Below, one piece after another: positions 36,194-46,612 of a DNA stretch of 64,000 nucleotides; position 1 is the first letter of the stretch, and every line of letters starts with the position of its first letter. Both the position numbers and the translations under genes were made by a program. Source of the DNA: Sphingomonas xanthus (GTDB lineage: Bacteria; Pseudomonadota; Alphaproteobacteria; Sphingomonadales; Sphingomonadaceae); contig NZ_CP041659.1 of assembly GCF_007998985.1 (NCBI RefSeq), positions 1,178,001-1,242,000 of the forward strand, given 5' to 3'. The notes under the pieces were generated by a model, which saw nothing but the letters and a program-made list of their open reading frames with translations, searched no databases and was not told where the DNA came from.

Positions 36194-38534
36194 GCTGCGC
36201 CCCCAGCTTCTCGGCGGCGGCAACGACCTTCTTGCCGATTTCGGCGATCTCGGCCTCGGTAAAGCTTTTCTCGCCCGGCTGAAGCCTGACTTCGACGGCC
36301 AGGCTCAATCCCTGTTCGCCTTCATAGCGATCGAATAGCCGCGCGTCGGTGATCGCCACCTTGTCGGCGCCTCGCACCGCACGGATCAGCGTGTCGGCCG
36401 AAAGATTTTCGGGCACGAGGAAGGCGAAGTCGCGGGACACCGCCTGAAGCAATGGCGGGCTGAATGCCGGTCGGGCCCGGTCGGCGCTGCGCGGCGCGGG
36501 GATGGCATCCAGGTAGATCTCCGCCGCCATGGTCCCGACCGGGGCGTCGAGCGCCTTGGCAATCCGCGGGTGGAGCTCGCCGAAGGCGGCCAGCATATTC
36601 TTGCCGAGGCCGAGCGTGGCCGATCGGCCGGGGTGCCAGGCATCGCCCGCGCCCATCGACAGCTGGAGGCTGGCGACGGGAGCGCCGGCGGCGTCGAGGA
36701 GGGCGAGCGCTTCGGCCTTGGCATCGAATGCATTGAACGGCCGGGCCTTGCCCGATTGCCATCCCCGCGGCCGCTTGTCGCCGGCCAGGAGGAGGCCGAC
36801 GGTGGGCCGCTCGCCGTCGGCCTGATAGCGCCGACCGACCTCGAACAGGCGGATGCTCGCCGCGCCGCGATCGGCATTGCGCCGCGCCGCCGCGACCAGA
36901 CCAGGCAGCAGCGAGGGACGCATATGCTTCATCTCTTCGCTGATCGGGTTGGCCAGCGCATGGGCAGACCCACCGAACAGCGCGGCTTCCCGCTCCGCGA
37001 TGAAGCTCCAGGTGATAGCCTCGTCCAGCCCGCGCGCGGCGGCAGCGCGGCGAACCCGCCGTTCGGCCAGCTGACCGCGCGTGGCGGTGGGCCGGGCCAC
37101 GCCGCTGGCACGGGGCAGCGGGGTCGAGGGAATGGCGTCGAAGCCGACGATCCGGGTCACTTCCTCGACGAGGTCGGCCCCGCCATCGATGTCGCGCCGC
37201 CAGCTGGGAACCACCACATCCTTGCCGTCGAACTCGAAGCCAAGCCGCTGGAGGATCGCGCGCTGTTCCGCTTCCGCAACCTCCATCCCCGCGAGCGAAG
37301 CGGCTTTGGACGGCTCGAACGCAATGCGTTTCGGCGTCACCGGCAGTTGGCCGGCGCGGGTCACTCGGCTTGCTTCGCCGCCACAGATGTCGAGGACCAG
37401 CCCGGTCAGCACGGCCAGTCCGTCGTCCAGGAAGGCCGGGTCGACACCGCGCTCGAACCGGCTGCGCGCATCGCTGGTAAGCTGCAGCTTCTGGCCGGTC
37501 CGGGCGATATTCTCGGGGGTGAAATAGGCGATCTCGAGCAGCGTTTCGCTGGTTGTCTCGCTGACCCCTGAATGTTCGCCGCCCATGATCCCGCCAATGT
37601 CATGGACCTGCGCTTCGTCGGCGATGACGGTCATCGAGGAATCGAGTTCATACTGTTTGCCGTTGAGGGCAAGTACCGTTTCGCCCTCGCGCGCGCGGCG
37701 AGCCGATACCGCGCCGGTCAGCTCGCTGAGGTCGTAGGCATGGGCCGGGCGGCCGAGATCGATCATGACATAATTGGTGATGTCGACCAGCGCCGAGATG
37801 GGCCGCTGTCCGGCCGCCACAAGGCGGCGCTGCATCCAGTCGGGCGAAGCGCCATTGGAAATGCCGCGCACGGTGCGCCCGAAGAACGCCGGGCAGCCTT
37901 CGGGGTCGTCGGTTCGGATCGCGACCGGGTTGTCGAAACTCCCTTCGATCGCCGGCACCTTTAGCGGCTTGAGGGCGCCCAGTCCGGTTGCCGCGAGGTC
38001 GCGGGCGATCCCGCGGACGCCCATGCAGTCCTGCCGGTTGGGGGTGATCGAAATGTCGAAAATGGGATCGTCGAGCCCCGCGAAATCGGCGAAGCTGGTG
38101 CCGACCGGAGCGTCGGCTGCCAGTTCGATGATTCCGTCATGATCCGTCCCCAGCTGAAGCTCGCGGGCGCTGCACATCATGCCGTTGGATTCAACGCCGC
38201 GGATAGCCGCTTTCTTGAGGGTGAAGTCGCTTCCCGGGACATAAGTGCCAGGACCGCCGAACACGCCGACCATCCCCGCCCTTGCGTTGGGCGCTCCGCA
38301 GACGACCTGCAACGGCTCGCCATCGCCGATGTCGACGCTCAGCACCTGCAGCTTGTCGGCCTGCGGATGGCGCTCGGCGGTGAGGACTCGGGCGACGGTG
38401 AACGGCCGAAGCGCTTCAGCCGGATTGTCGACGCTTTCCACCTCGAGCCCGATGCGGGTGAGCGTCTCGGCGACCGCCGCCGCATCGGCGTCGGTGTCGA
38501 GATGATCCTTGAGCCACGACAGCGAGAATTTCAT
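36183..38534 (-). CDS. pheT: Phenylalanyl-tRNA synthetase beta subunit
   Basis: A 783-residue protein from ATG 38534. The tRNA-binding (EMAP-II-like) domain ([19 protein letters not shown]), B3/B4 editing domain, B5 domain ([27 protein letters not shown]), the catalytic-like core and the C-terminal FDX-ACB domain ([20 protein letters not shown]) are all visible. The 21-residue longer start at 38597 lies inside pheS and is not favoured. It is translationally coupled to pheS. Confidence 0.97.
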   Translation of the reverse strand: MKFSLSWLKDHLDTDADAAAVAETLTRIGLEVESVDNPAEALRPFTVARVLTAERHPQADKLQVLSVDIGDGEPLQVVCGAPNARAGMVGVFGGPGTYVPGSDFTLKKAAIRGVESNGMMCSARELQLGTDHDGIIELAADAPVGTSFADFAGLDDPIFDISITPNRQDCMGVRGIARDLAATGLGALKPLKVPAIEGSFDNPVAIRTDDPEGCPAFFGRTVRGISNGASPDWMQRRLVAAGQRPISALVDITNYVMIDLGRPAHAYDLSELTGAVSARRAREGETVLALNGKQYELDSSMTVIADEAQVHDIGGIMGGEHSGVSETTSETLLEIAYFTPENIARTGQKLQLTSDARSRFERGVDPAFLDDGLAVLTGLVLDICGGEASRVTRAGQLPVTPKRIAFEPSKAASLAGMEVAEAEQRAILQRLGFEFDGKDVVVPSWRRDIDGGADLVEEVTRIVGFDAIPSTPLPRASGVARPTATRGQLAERRVRRAAAARGLDEAITWSFIAEREAALFGGSAHALANPISEEMKHMRPSLLPGLVAAARRNADRGAASIRLFEVGRRYQADGERPTVGLLLAGDKRPRGWQSGKARPFNAFDAKAEALALLDAAGAPVASLQLSMGAGDAWHPGRSATLGLGKNMLAAFGELHPRIAKALDAPVGTMAAEIYLDAIPAPRSADRARPAFSPPLLQAVSRDFAFLVPENLSADTLIRAVRGADKVAITDARLFDRYEGEQGLSLAVEVRLQPGEKSFTEAEIAEIGKKVVAAAEKLGAQLRG

Positions 38535-39589
38535 GCGCCGACTCCCCCGGAAAGCGTGGGCACGTCGAGGAAGCGGAAGCCGTAATGCTTCATCCACCTG
38601 AGATCGCCATCAAAGAAGGCGCGCAGATCGTCCATCCCATATTTGAGCATCGCCAGCCGGTCGACGCCGGTGCCGAAGGCGAAGCCCTGCCATTCATCGG
38701 GGTCGAGGCCGCAGGCGGCGATGACACGCGGATGAACCATGCCGCTTCCCAGCACTTCCATCCAGCCCTCGCTGCCGCCAACCACGCGGCGGCCCTTTTC
38801 CATCGACCAGCCGACGTCGACCTCCGCCGAAGGCTCGGTGAAGGGGAAATAGCTCGGGCGCAGGCGAAGGACGATATCCTCGCGCTCGAAAAAGGCCTTG
38901 AGGAAGGTCTCGAGCGTCCACTTCAAGTGGCCCATCGTAATGTTGCGGTCGATCACCAGTCCTTCGATCTGGTGGAACATCGGCGTGTGGGTGGCATCGC
39001 TATCGCTGCGATAAACGCGTCCCGGCGCGATGACGCGGATCGGCGGCTGCTGGCTTTGCATCGTGCGGATCTGGACTGGCGACGTATGGGTGCGAAGCAC
39101 CATCGGCCGCTCTTGTTCGCCGGCGACATAGAAGGTGTCGTGCATCGCCCGGGCCGGGTGGGTCTCCGGAATATTGAGCGCGGTGAAATTGTGCCAATCG
39201 TCCTCGATTTCGGGTCCCTCGGCGACCGCGAAGCCGAGATCGGCGAAAATCTCTGCAAGCTCGTCCATCACTTGGCTGACCGGATGGATCGACCCGCGAG
39301 GATGTTCCGGCGCGGGCAGTGACAGGTCGACCCGCTCGGTGGCCAGTCGGCGGTCGAGTTCGGCCGCCTCCAACGCTTCCTTGCGCTCGGCGATCGCACC
39401 GCTCACCGCCTCGCGCAGGGCATGGATTTTCGGCGCTTCGGCGGTGCGGGTGTCGGCGTCCATGCCGCCCAGGCTTTTAAGCAGGGCAGTGATGCTTCCG
39501 GACTTGCCCAGCGTTTCGACCCGGATGGAGTCGAGCTGGCCGAGGTCGGGAGCGGCGGAAATGCGGTCGATAATGGCTTGGCGGTCCAT
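38531..39589 (-). CDS. pheS: Phenylalanyl-tRNA synthetase alpha subunit
   Basis: A 352-residue class II synthetase subunit. Its N-terminal coiled coil is followed by motif 2 ([33 protein letters not shown]) and motif 3 ([19 protein letters not shown]). The stop overlaps the pheT start by four bases. Upstream, rplT and rpmI are not adjacent but lie 4.7 kb away. Confidence 0.97.
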   Translation of the reverse strand: MDRQAIIDRISAAPDLGQLDSIRVETLGKSGSITALLKSLGGMDADTRTAEAPKIHALREAVSGAIAERKEALEAAELDRRLATERVDLSLPAPEHPRGSIHPVSQVMDELAEIFADLGFAVAEGPEIEDDWHNFTALNIPETHPARAMHDTFYVAGEQERPMVLRTHTSPVQIRTMQSQQPPIRVIAPGRVYRSDSDATHTPMFHQIEGLVIDRNITMGHLKWTLETFLKAFFEREDIVLRLRPSYFPFTEPSAEVDVGWSMEKGRRVVGGSEGWMEVLGSGMVHPRVIAACGLDPDEWQGFAFGTGVDRLAMLKYGMDDLRAFFDGDLRWMKHYGFRFLDVPTLSGGVGA

Positions 39590-39632
39590 GCCGCCGCCTT
39601 AGCCGCGCTGCACTGCAAAAAGCAAAGGGATG

Positions 39633-41036
39633 TCAGCCGGCCACGAAGGGATAGGGCGAAATGGTCTTGCGGTCCTTGTCGACCGCCAGCAGCCGCCCTG
39701 CCGGCGGTGTCGCGCGATAGCCGCAGTCGAGCCTCGGGCAAATGGCGCAGGCCGGCCCCACCGGGGTCACCGGCGCCTTGTCGAGGTCATAGCCTTCCGC
39801 GCAGTGCAGCTTGTTGGCATGGTCGATCGGGCAGCCGAGCCCGATCGCCAGCAACCCGGCCCCAAGCTCGGTGCGGATCGGTCGCTCGATGGTCCGCGCC
39901 ACAGTAAAGAACTTTTGGCCGTCGGGGGTTTCGATCAGTTGGGTGACCACCTGTCCCGCGGCCTGGAATGCGGCGTGGAGGTTCCAGCGTGGGCAGGTGC
40001 CGCCGAATCGGCTGAACGGGAATTGGTCGCCGGCATAGCGTTTGGAAATATTCCCGGCCGGGTCGACGCGCAGCATGAAGAATGGGACCCCGCGCTGTCC
40101 TGGGCGGCTCAATGTGGTGAAGCGGTGCGCCACCTGTTCGACATTGGCGCCGAACTCCCCGGTCAGCCGGTCAATCGCGTAGCGGGACGTCTCGCAGGCG
40201 GCGAGGAAGCGGCCATAGGGCATCATGATCGCCCCGGCCGCATAGTTGGCGAGATGCATGTGCAGCAGCTGGGCGATCCCTTCGTCCGGGGCCTCGGCTT
40301 CGCCGACCATCTGAGCCAGTAATCCGGCAAACTCGAGCAGGGCCAGCTGGTAGGCGAGCGCAAAAGTGCGGTTTTCGGCCTTGAGCTGGCTCGACATCAG
40401 AAATTGGCGGCGATCCTGATCGAAGGACTGGCTAAGATTGCCGAGCTCGGCCTGCGGCACAACCTGCGCGCTGACCCCCCAGGCATCGCGCAGGCGGCGG
40501 CGCAGCGGTTCGGCGACCGACAGCGGGTCGCGCAGCGCGCCGCTGAGCGTCTCGCATGCTTCTTCCAGCTTGGGGTAATGGTTTCGGTGCGCCTGGATAT
40601 AGTCGCGCACCCAAATCTCCGGCGTTACAACCGCCCGTGCGTCGCCCCCGGCGGCAACTCCGCCCTCGCGCCCCGCTTCCTTGAGCGCGGCGTAAAGCCG
40701 GGCGATCGCGTCAGCGACCGATGGAGCATTGTTCGCAAGCTCGGCCAATTCGTAGCGCGGCACGCCGAGGTCCTGCAGGAGGACATCGGAGAAAATCTCG
40801 CGCAGTTCGTCGGGGCCAGTTCGATGGCCGCCGTCAGCCGCAAAAGCGCGGATGTCGACGTCATAGCTTTCCGCAAGCTTGAGGAGCAGCGCCGCGGTCA
40901 CCGGCCGCTGATTGCGCTCCAGGTGGTTGAGATAGCTTGGCGAGATACTCAGGCTCGATGCCATGTCGGTCTGCGTTAACTCATGATCCCGGCGCAGCCG
41001 GCGGAGACGATGGCCAAGGAATAATTTGTTCGACAT
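39633..41036 (-). CDS. XRE-family regulator of short-chain acyl metabolism (ScfR/RamB-like)
   Basis: A 467-residue protein. The N-terminal helix-turn-helix is GHRLRRLRRDHELTQTDMASSL with ISPSYLNHLERNQRPV at residues 8-45. The middle is an IrrE-type domain without a visible HExxH, and the C terminus is a DUF2083-type domain with cysteines (GPACAICPRLDCGY). Similar regulators (RamB, ScfR) control acetate and glyoxylate-shunt genes. It is divergent from aceA and probably regulates it. An 11-base palindrome sits in the gap. Confidence 0.9.
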   Translation of the reverse strand: MSNKLFLGHRLRRLRRDHELTQTDMASSLSISPSYLNHLERNQRPVTAALLLKLAESYDVDIRAFAADGGHRTGPDELREIFSDVLLQDLGVPRYELAELANNAPSVADAIARLYAALKEAGREGGVAAGGDARAVVTPEIWVRDYIQAHRNHYPKLEEACETLSGALRDPLSVAEPLRRRLRDAWGVSAQVVPQAELGNLSQSFDQDRRQFLMSSQLKAENRTFALAYQLALLEFAGLLAQMVGEAEAPDEGIAQLLHMHLANYAAGAIMMPYGRFLAACETSRYAIDRLTGEFGANVEQVAHRFTTLSRPGQRGVPFFMLRVDPAGNISKRYAGDQFPFSRFGGTCPRWNLHAAFQAAGQVVTQLIETPDGQKFFTVARTIERPIRTELGAGLLAIGLGCPIDHANKLHCAEGYDLDKAPVTPVGPACAICPRLDCGYRATPPAGRLLAVDKDRKTISPYPFVAG

Positions 41037-41076
41037 GTCGATGTTCTGTCAATTAGCCACAAGTCATACAAGTAAA

Positions 41077-41087
41077 TTTGTGACAAA
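41077..41087. promoter_or_regulatory. Operator-like palindrome between the regulator and aceA
   Basis: TTTGTGACAAA is a perfect 11-base palindrome with a central G, in the 132-base gap between the two divergent start codons. It is a good candidate for the ScfR-like protein. Confidence 0.55.
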
Positions 41088-41168
41088 CACCCGTTTTTTG
41101 TCGTAGCCATTTCGCCCGCTCATGCTTTGGTTGTTGAAGATCCCCCTACAAACGCCGGAGCAGTGGCC

Positions 41169-42446
41169 TTGAAAAATTTTGACCAGTTAGTGCCCGCCGC
41201 GCCGGGCCGGTTCAGCGGAATTACCCGCCCCTATGGACCCGGCGATGTCGCTCGGCTGCGCGGAAGCTTCGTCCCCGACCATAGCCTCGCGCGTCGCGGG
41301 GCGACCAAGCTGTGGGAACGGCTAAAGCAAGACGAGCCGGTGCGCGCCCTCGGCGCCGTTACCGGTAATCAGGCGATGCAGATGGTCCGCGCTGGCCTCG
41401 AAGCTATCTACCTGAGCGGCTGGCAGGCTGCCGCCGACGCAAACACCGCCGGGGCGATGTACCCCGACCAATCGCTTTACCCCGCCAACACCGGCCCGGA
41501 ACTGGCCCGGCGGATCAACCGCACGCTGCAACGTGCCGACCAGATCGAGCACGCCGAAGGCGGCGCGGATCGCGACTGGTTCGCGCCGATCGTCGCCGAT
41601 GCGGAAGCCGGGTTCGGCGGCCCGCTGAACTGCTTCGAAATCATGAAGGCCTATATCGAGGCCGGGGTCGCGGGGGTCCATTTCGAGGACCAGCTCGCTT
41701 CGGAGAAGAAGTGCGGCCACCTTGGCGGCAAGGTGCTTATTCCGACCCAGGCCGCTGTCCGCAACCTCGACGCGGCTCGGCTTGCTGCCGACGTGATGGG
41801 CGTCCCGTCGCTGCTGATCGCGCGGACCGATGCCGAAAGCGCCAAGCTGATTACCAGCGATATCGACGAGAGGGACCGGCAATTCCTGAGCGGGGGGCGG
41901 ACACCGGAAGGCTTCTTCCGCCTCAAGGAAGGCACCGGACTCGCCCATTGCATCGCGCGAGGCCTCGCTTTCGCCGAGCATGCGGACCTGCTGTGGTGGG
42001 AAACCAGCCATCCCAATCTCGACGATGCGCGCGCCTTCGCGGAGGCCGTGCACGCAAGATACCCAGGCAAGCTGCTGGCCTATAATTGCTCGCCCAGCTT
42101 CAACTGGCGGGCGAAGCTCGATGAGGCGACGATCGCCAAGTTCCAGCGTGAGCTCGGCGCGATGGGATATAAGTTCCAGTTCGTGACCCTGGCCGGATTT
42201 CACAGCCTCAACCACGGCATGTTCGAACTCGCATCGGGATATCGCGACGAGGGCATGACGGCCTATTCGCGGCTCCAGCAAGCCGAATTCGCCAGCGAAG
42301 CCGCAGGATATACGGCGACCCGCCACCAGCGTGAGGTCGGGACCGGCTATTTCGACGCCATCGCCACCGCCATTTCTGCCGGCCGGGCCTCGACGGTGGC
42401 GCTCGGCGAATCAACGGAGGCCGCGCAGTTCGCGGCGGCACAATGA
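41169..42446 (+). CDS. aceA: Isocitrate lyase
   Basis: A 425-residue protein. I chose TTG 41169 because GGAG lies eight bases upstream and the protein then starts MKNFDQLVP as in relatives; GTG 41163 and TTG 41127 are alternatives. The catalytic KKCGH motif is in [23 protein letters not shown] and [12 protein letters not shown] complete the family signature. It cleaves isocitrate to glyoxylate and succinate, first step of the glyoxylate shunt. The stop overlaps a possible ATG of the next gene. Confidence 0.94.
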   Translation: MKNFDQLVPAAPGRFSGITRPYGPGDVARLRGSFVPDHSLARRGATKLWERLKQDEPVRALGAVTGNQAMQMVRAGLEAIYLSGWQAAADANTAGAMYPDQSLYPANTGPELARRINRTLQRADQIEHAEGGADRDWFAPIVADAEAGFGGPLNCFEIMKAYIEAGVAGVHFEDQLASEKKCGHLGGKVLIPTQAAVRNLDAARLAADVMGVPSLLIARTDAESAKLITSDIDERDRQFLSGGRTPEGFFRLKEGTGLAHCIARGLAFAEHADLLWWETSHPNLDDARAFAEAVHARYPGKLLAYNCSPSFNWRAKLDEATIAKFQRELGAMGYKFQFVTLAGFHSLNHGMFELASGYRDEGMTAYSRLQQAEFASEAAGYTATRHQREVGTGYFDAIATAISAGRASTVALGESTEAAQFAAAQ

Positions 42447-42457
42447 GGGGCATGACC

Positions 42458-42655
42458 ATGGGACAACGTTATTGGATCGTTGGCGGTGACTACCGGGACT
42501 GCCGGTTCGACGAAATCACGATGGGAACGGAGGAGGTCTCTGGCCCCTTTGCGAACCTTGAGCGCGCGCGAACCGAATGGACCCGCCTGTCGTTCCGCGA
42601 CCGGTTATGTGCGACCAAGCGTTACGTCATTACGCAGGAACAGATTCGCGTATGA
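42458..42655 (+). CDS. DUF4170 family small protein
   Basis: A 65-residue protein. ATG 42458 (MGQRYWIVGGDY) is preferred because GAGGGG lies seven bases upstream; ATG 42452 and an ATGA-overlapping 42443 are possible. GGDYRDCRFDEI and VSGPFANLERARTEW match the DUF4170 family, with no known function. It is sandwiched between aceA and aceB, overlapping the aceB start by ATGA, so it is made with the glyoxylate-shunt enzymes. Confidence 0.82.
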   Translation: MGQRYWIVGGDYRDCRFDEITMGTEEVSGPFANLERARTEWTRLSFRDRLCATKRYVITQEQIRV

Positions 42656-44220
42656 CTATGCTGCTCGATCGAACGATGGCGGTCGCCGTGCCTTGCGCGG
42701 TCGACGGGGCCAAGGAGATTTTGACCGAAGGCGCGCTCGGCTTCGTCGCCGCACTTCACGAACGGTTTGACGCGCGGCGCCTCGACCTGCTCGCGGCGCG
42801 GATCGAGCGGCAACAACGGTTTGACGCTGGAGAAATGCCGGATTTTCCAGCAGAGACGCGACACATTCGCGAAGCGGACTGGAAAATCGGACCCATCCCC
42901 GACGACCTCGTCGATCGGCGGGTCGAGATCACCGGCCCAACCAACGCCAAGATGGTGATCAACGCGCTCAACTCCGGCGCCAAGATCTTCATGGCCGACT
43001 TCGAGGACGCCACGGCGCCGATGTGGAAAGAACTGGTCGAGGGCCAGGTCAACCTGCGCAACCGTTGGCTCGGCAAGCTCGACCATACCGACCCCGATTC
43101 CGGAAAATATTATGCCTTGGGCGAAGATCCCGCGGTCCTGATCGTGCGACCGCGCGGCTGGCACCTTATCGAACGCCATGTCACCGCGCAGGGATTGCCC
43201 GTTTCGGGCGCGCTGTTCGATTTCGGGATGTACCTTTGGCACTGCGCCGCCAATGCGCTCGCCGCTGGCTCCGGGCCCTATTTCTATCTGCCCAAGCTGG
43301 AAGGCCGGCACGAAGCCGAACTGTGGAGCGATGTTTTCGCCTTTAGCGAAGAATGGCTTGGCCTCGAACGCGGGACTATCAAGGCAACGGTCCTGATCGA
43401 AACCATTCCCGCCGCTTTCGAGATGGACGAAATACTCTACGCCCTGCGGGAAAATGTCGTCGGTCTCAACTGCGGCCGCTGGGATTATATCTTCAGCTTC
43501 ATCAAGCGGCTGGGCCGTTCGCCCGACCGACTAACCCCGGATCGCTCGGCGATGACCATGGATAAGGCCTTCCTCGCCGCCTATTCGCTCCGCCTCATCG
43601 CAACGTGCCACCGGCGCGGCGCCTTCGCGATGGGCGGGATGTCGGCCGCCATCCCGGTCAAGGGCGACGAGGACGCCAACAGGCGGGCGATGGCCATGGT
43701 CCGGGCCGACAAGCTGCGCGAAGTCGGCAACGGCCATGACGGCACCTGGGTGGCGCATCCGGCGCTCGTGCAAGTGGCGATGGACGCCTTCGCTTCGATG
43801 AGCGGGGCTAATCAGTTGTCGACGGTGCCTGGCGACATTCCCGGCCGCGACGCGATGCTGACGCTTCATGCGGGGGAGCGGACCGAGGCGGGCGTCCGCG
43901 AGAATATCCGCGTCGCGGTGCAGTATATCGCTGCCTGGCTCGGCGGCCGGGGCGCGGTCCCGCTCTATAATTTGATGGAGGACGCCGCGACCGCGGAGAT
44001 CTGTCGCGCGCAGCTATGGCAATGGCTGCGCTACGAAGCGCTGATCGACCATGATCGCCGGTTCAGCCGCGACCTGTTTGAAGAGTGGTTGGCCGACGAG
44101 CTTCGGAACTTGGGCGACGGGCCCAATCTTCGCCCGGCCGCACTCCTGTTGCACGAACTGGCGACAGCGCCCGAGTTCGAGGAGTTTCTGACGCTGCCCG
44201 CATATGAGATGATCGACTAA
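42652..44220 (+). CDS. aceB: Malate synthase A
   Basis: A 522-residue protein from ATG 42652. Family motifs are VEITGPTNAKMVINALNSGAK-type start region, IVRPRGWHLIERH, GLNCGRWDYIFSFIK, and LMEDAATAEICRAQLWQW near the catalytic acidic residue. It condenses glyoxylate with acetyl-CoA. It overlaps the DUF4170 gene through ATGA. The longer frame from 42577 would run through the DUF4170 gene in another frame and is rejected. Confidence 0.96.
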   Translation: MTMLLDRTMAVAVPCAVDGAKEILTEGALGFVAALHERFDARRLDLLAARIERQQRFDAGEMPDFPAETRHIREADWKIGPIPDDLVDRRVEITGPTNAKMVINALNSGAKIFMADFEDATAPMWKELVEGQVNLRNRWLGKLDHTDPDSGKYYALGEDPAVLIVRPRGWHLIERHVTAQGLPVSGALFDFGMYLWHCAANALAAGSGPYFYLPKLEGRHEAELWSDVFAFSEEWLGLERGTIKATVLIETIPAAFEMDEILYALRENVVGLNCGRWDYIFSFIKRLGRSPDRLTPDRSAMTMDKAFLAAYSLRLIATCHRRGAFAMGGMSAAIPVKGDEDANRRAMAMVRADKLREVGNGHDGTWVAHPALVQVAMDAFASMSGANQLSTVPGDIPGRDAMLTLHAGERTEAGVRENIRVAVQYIAAWLGGRGAVPLYNLMEDAATAEICRAQLWQWLRYEALIDHDRRFSRDLFEEWLADELRNLGDGPNLRPAALLLHELATAPEFEEFLTLPAYEMID

Positions 44221-44238
44221 GCAAGGGCGGGGCGCAGC

Positions 44239-44267
44239 AAAAAGGCGCCGGGATCGCTCCCGACGCC
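44239..44267 (-). terminator. Intrinsic terminator of rpmI-rplT
   Basis: On the minus strand GGCGTCGGGA pairs with TCCCGGCGCC across a GCGA tetraloop, followed by TTTTT. One mismatch in the stem. Confidence 0.88.
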
Positions 44268-44293
44268 CTCCTGCGTTTCGAAACCGACGAAGT

Positions 44294-44662
44294 TTAGGCG
44301 GCTGCCTTGGGCAGCGCGGCCTTCGCCTGGGCGATGATCGCCGAGAAGGTTTCCGCCTCGTGCATAGCAATGTCGGCCAGGACCTTCCGGTCGAGATCGA
44401 TGTTCGCCAGCTTCAGCGCGTGGATGAACTGGCCATAGGTCAGTCCTTCGGCGCGAACCGCGGCGTTGATGCGCTGGATCCACAGGGCGCGGAAGCTGCG
44501 CTTCTTCACCTTGCGGTCGCGATAAGCGTACTGCCCGGCCTTTTCGACGGCCTGGCGGGCGATGCGGATGGTGTTCTTGCGACGGCCATAATAGCCCTTC
44601 GCATTGTCCAGGATCCGCTTGTGCTTGGAGCGGGTGGTTACACCCCTCTTGACGCGTGCCAT
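44294..44662 (-). CDS. rplT: 50S ribosomal protein L20
   Basis: A 122-residue basic protein with the standard start [18 protein letters not shown], the [21 protein letters not shown] helix and [16 protein letters not shown]. It initiates 50S assembly and binds 23S rRNA. It lies 15 bases after rpmI; infC is not adjacent in this window. Confidence 0.98.
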   Translation of the reverse strand: MARVKRGVTTRSKHKRILDNAKGYYGRRKNTIRIARQAVEKAGQYAYRDRKVKKRSFRALWIQRINAAVRAEGLTYGQFIHALKLANIDLDRKVLADIAMHEAETFSAIIAQAKAALPKAAA

Positions 44663-44677
44663 ATCTCGCTAGCTCCC

Positions 44678-44881
44678 TTAATTGAGGCCGTAGGGGGCCC
44701 AGAGCTTGACGCGCGCCGTATCGGCGTCGGCAAGCACTTCGGTGCCGCGGTTCTGACGAATATATTTGGCGTTATGGCTGATCAGACGGTGGCGCTTGCC
44801 CGCGACACCATGCTTGATCTTGCCCGTGGCCGTTAGCTTGAAGCGCTTCTTGACGCCGCTCTTGGTCTTGAGCTTGGGCAT
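44678..44881 (-). CDS. rpmI: 50S ribosomal protein L35
   Basis: A 67-residue basic protein, [20 protein letters not shown] at the N terminus and [19 protein letters not shown] near the C terminus. An AAGGAG site lies eight bases upstream. The 138-base gap to ribE (44882-45019) may hold the promoter but I see no sure hexamers. Confidence 0.97.
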   Translation of the reverse strand: MPKLKTKSGVKKRFKLTATGKIKHGVAGKRHRLISHNAKYIRQNRGTEVLADADTARVKLWAPYGLN

Positions 44882-45019
44882 TTTCGTCTCCTTGTTGCGT
44901 CAACAGACGCGACGTTATCGAACTGCCACGGCAGCCCTAACTGGCCGGGCGGTTCGGAATTCCAATGATCTGGAAAGCGGGGGCGCCTATACGGGGCGCA
45001 GGCGCCGGACGCAAGGCCT

Positions 45020-45625
45020 CTAGCGGCCGCCGGCCTCGGCCATTCGCCTAAGGTAGCGGGCCAATATATCGATCTCAAGGTTCAGCTGCCGTCCGACCAC
45101 GATCCCGCCGAGGGTCGTGTGATCCGCGGTATGGGGAATGAGGTTGACGGTAAAGCGGGTCGAATCGCCCCGGTCCTCGACCTGGTTGACGGTGAGGGAC
45201 ACGCCGTCGAGCGCGAGCGATCCCTTTGGCGCGATCGCCGCGCCAAGGTCGCGCGGCGCATCGACCGAAATATCCAGGCTACCGCCAACTTCATCGACCG
45301 AGGCGACGGTGGCGATGGCGTCGACATGGCCGGTGACGATATGACCGCCAAGTTCGTCGCCGACCCGCAGCGCCCGTTCCAGATTGAGCCGGGCGCCCTC
45401 CTGCCACAAGCCGGGCGCGGTGCGTCGGACGGTTTCGCGGCTGACATCCACCGCAAACCAGTCGGGCCCCTTGTCCACCACCGTCAGGCAGGCACCCGAA
45501 CAGGCAATCGAGGCGCCGAGGTCGACGCCGTCAAGGTCATAGGAACAGCCGATGACGAGCCGCAGGTCGTCGCGCTGCTGGGCGCTTCGAACGGAGCCGA
45601 CGTCGGTAATGATTCCGGTGAACAT
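45020..45625 (-). CDS. ribE: Riboflavin synthase alpha subunit
   Basis: A 201-residue protein with the internal two-fold repeat of the trimeric enzyme. Each half starts with an MFTGII-like or TGHVDAIATV-like strand; SIACSGACLTVV and LALDGVSLTVNQV are the paired substrate loops. It converts two 6,7-dimethyl-8-ribityllumazine into riboflavin. It follows ribD with 12 bases between. Confidence 0.95.
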   Translation of the reverse strand: MFTGIITDVGSVRSAQQRDDLRLVIGCSYDLDGVDLGASIACSGACLTVVDKGPDWFAVDVSRETVRRTAPGLWQEGARLNLERALRVGDELGGHIVTGHVDAIATVASVDEVGGSLDISVDAPRDLGAAIAPKGSLALDGVSLTVNQVEDRGDSTRFTVNLIPHTADHTTLGGIVVGRQLNLEIDILARYLRRMAEAGGR

Positions 45626-45637
45626 GGGCCTCGTCCT

Positions 45638-46612
45638 TCAGTCGCGGACGCGCTCGTAGACCTCGAGCCGGTCGATGCCAAGCCGCGCCCCGTCGCCGAT
45701 GCGCCACCGGCCATGAGAGTCGGCGATTGCATCGAGACCGATATAGCCGAAGCTCGATTTGCCTTCGCCGACCAGGATCGGCGCGCGGTAGATCAAGATA
45801 CGGTCGACCAGGTCGGCGGCGAGGAACGCCGTGGCGGTGGCCGATCCGCCCTCGACCAGCAGATCGTTGACGTCATGAAGCCGATGCACATCTAGCGGAG
45901 AAGAAAGGATTTCCCAGCCTTCGACCGGCCCACCGCGGGTGAGCAGGGCGCGGCGGGGCGACCATTGTTCGAGTCCCGGTAATCGAACGTCCAGTTTCGG
46001 CTGGTCGGCCAGGAAGGTGCCGCGACCGACCAGGATCATGTCGCTGTGCGACCGTTCCAGATGGACGTGGGCGCGGGCATCCTCGCCGGTGATCCACTTG
46101 CTCTCTCCTGACGGCAGCGCAATCTTGCCATCGATCGACAAGGCGAGCTTTAGGGTCACCCGCGGTCGACCGAGCCGAAGCCGGGTCAGATAGCCCGACA
46201 GGCTTTGCCCGGCGCCGCGCTTGCCGATCCCGGTCTTCACCGTGACCCCGGCATCGCGGAGCATGGCGATCCCCGCGCCATTGGTGCGCGGATCGGGGTC
46301 TTTGAGCGCGATCACCACCCTGGCGACTCGGGCTTCGGCAATCAGCCTTGCGCAGGTCGGCCCGCGTTCACTGCGGTGGGCGCAGGGCTCCAGCGTGGTG
46401 AAAAGTGTGGCGTCCCGCGCCGCGGGGCCGGCGTCGGCCAGCGCAACGGCCTCGGCATGGGGGCGTCCGCCGGTCGCGGTGGCGCCCCGGCCGACGATCG
46501 CATCGTCCCTGACGATCAGGCAGCCGACATTGGGATTTGCACCAGTCCGGCCGCGAGCGGATTCGCCGAGCCGCGCCGCCTCGGCCATGTACCTCGCGTC
46601 ACTCGATGCCAA
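45638..46612 (-). CDS. ribD: Bifunctional deaminase/reductase RibD
   Basis: A 324-residue protein. The N-terminal deaminase has zinc ligands in GRPHAEAVAL and EPCAHRSERGPTC, the latter loop slightly different from the usual PCxHxGxTPPC. The C-terminal reductase has VTLKLALSIDGKIAL and GGSATATAFLAADLVD. It performs the second and third steps of riboflavin synthesis. The start overlaps the next upstream gene by 14 bases. Confidence 0.94.
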   Translation of the reverse strand: MASSDARYMAEAARLGESARGRTGANPNVGCLIVRDDAIVGRGATATGGRPHAEAVALADAGPAARDATLFTTLEPCAHRSERGPTCARLIAEARVARVVIALKDPDPRTNGAGIAMLRDAGVTVKTGIGKRGAGQSLSGYLTRLRLGRPRVTLKLALSIDGKIALPSGESKWITGEDARAHVHLERSHSDMILVGRGTFLADQPKLDVRLPGLEQWSPRRALLTRGGPVEGWEILSSPLDVHRLHDVNDLLVEGGSATATAFLAADLVDRILIYRAPILVGEGKSSFGYIGLDAIADSHGRWRIGDGARLGIDRLEVYERVRD

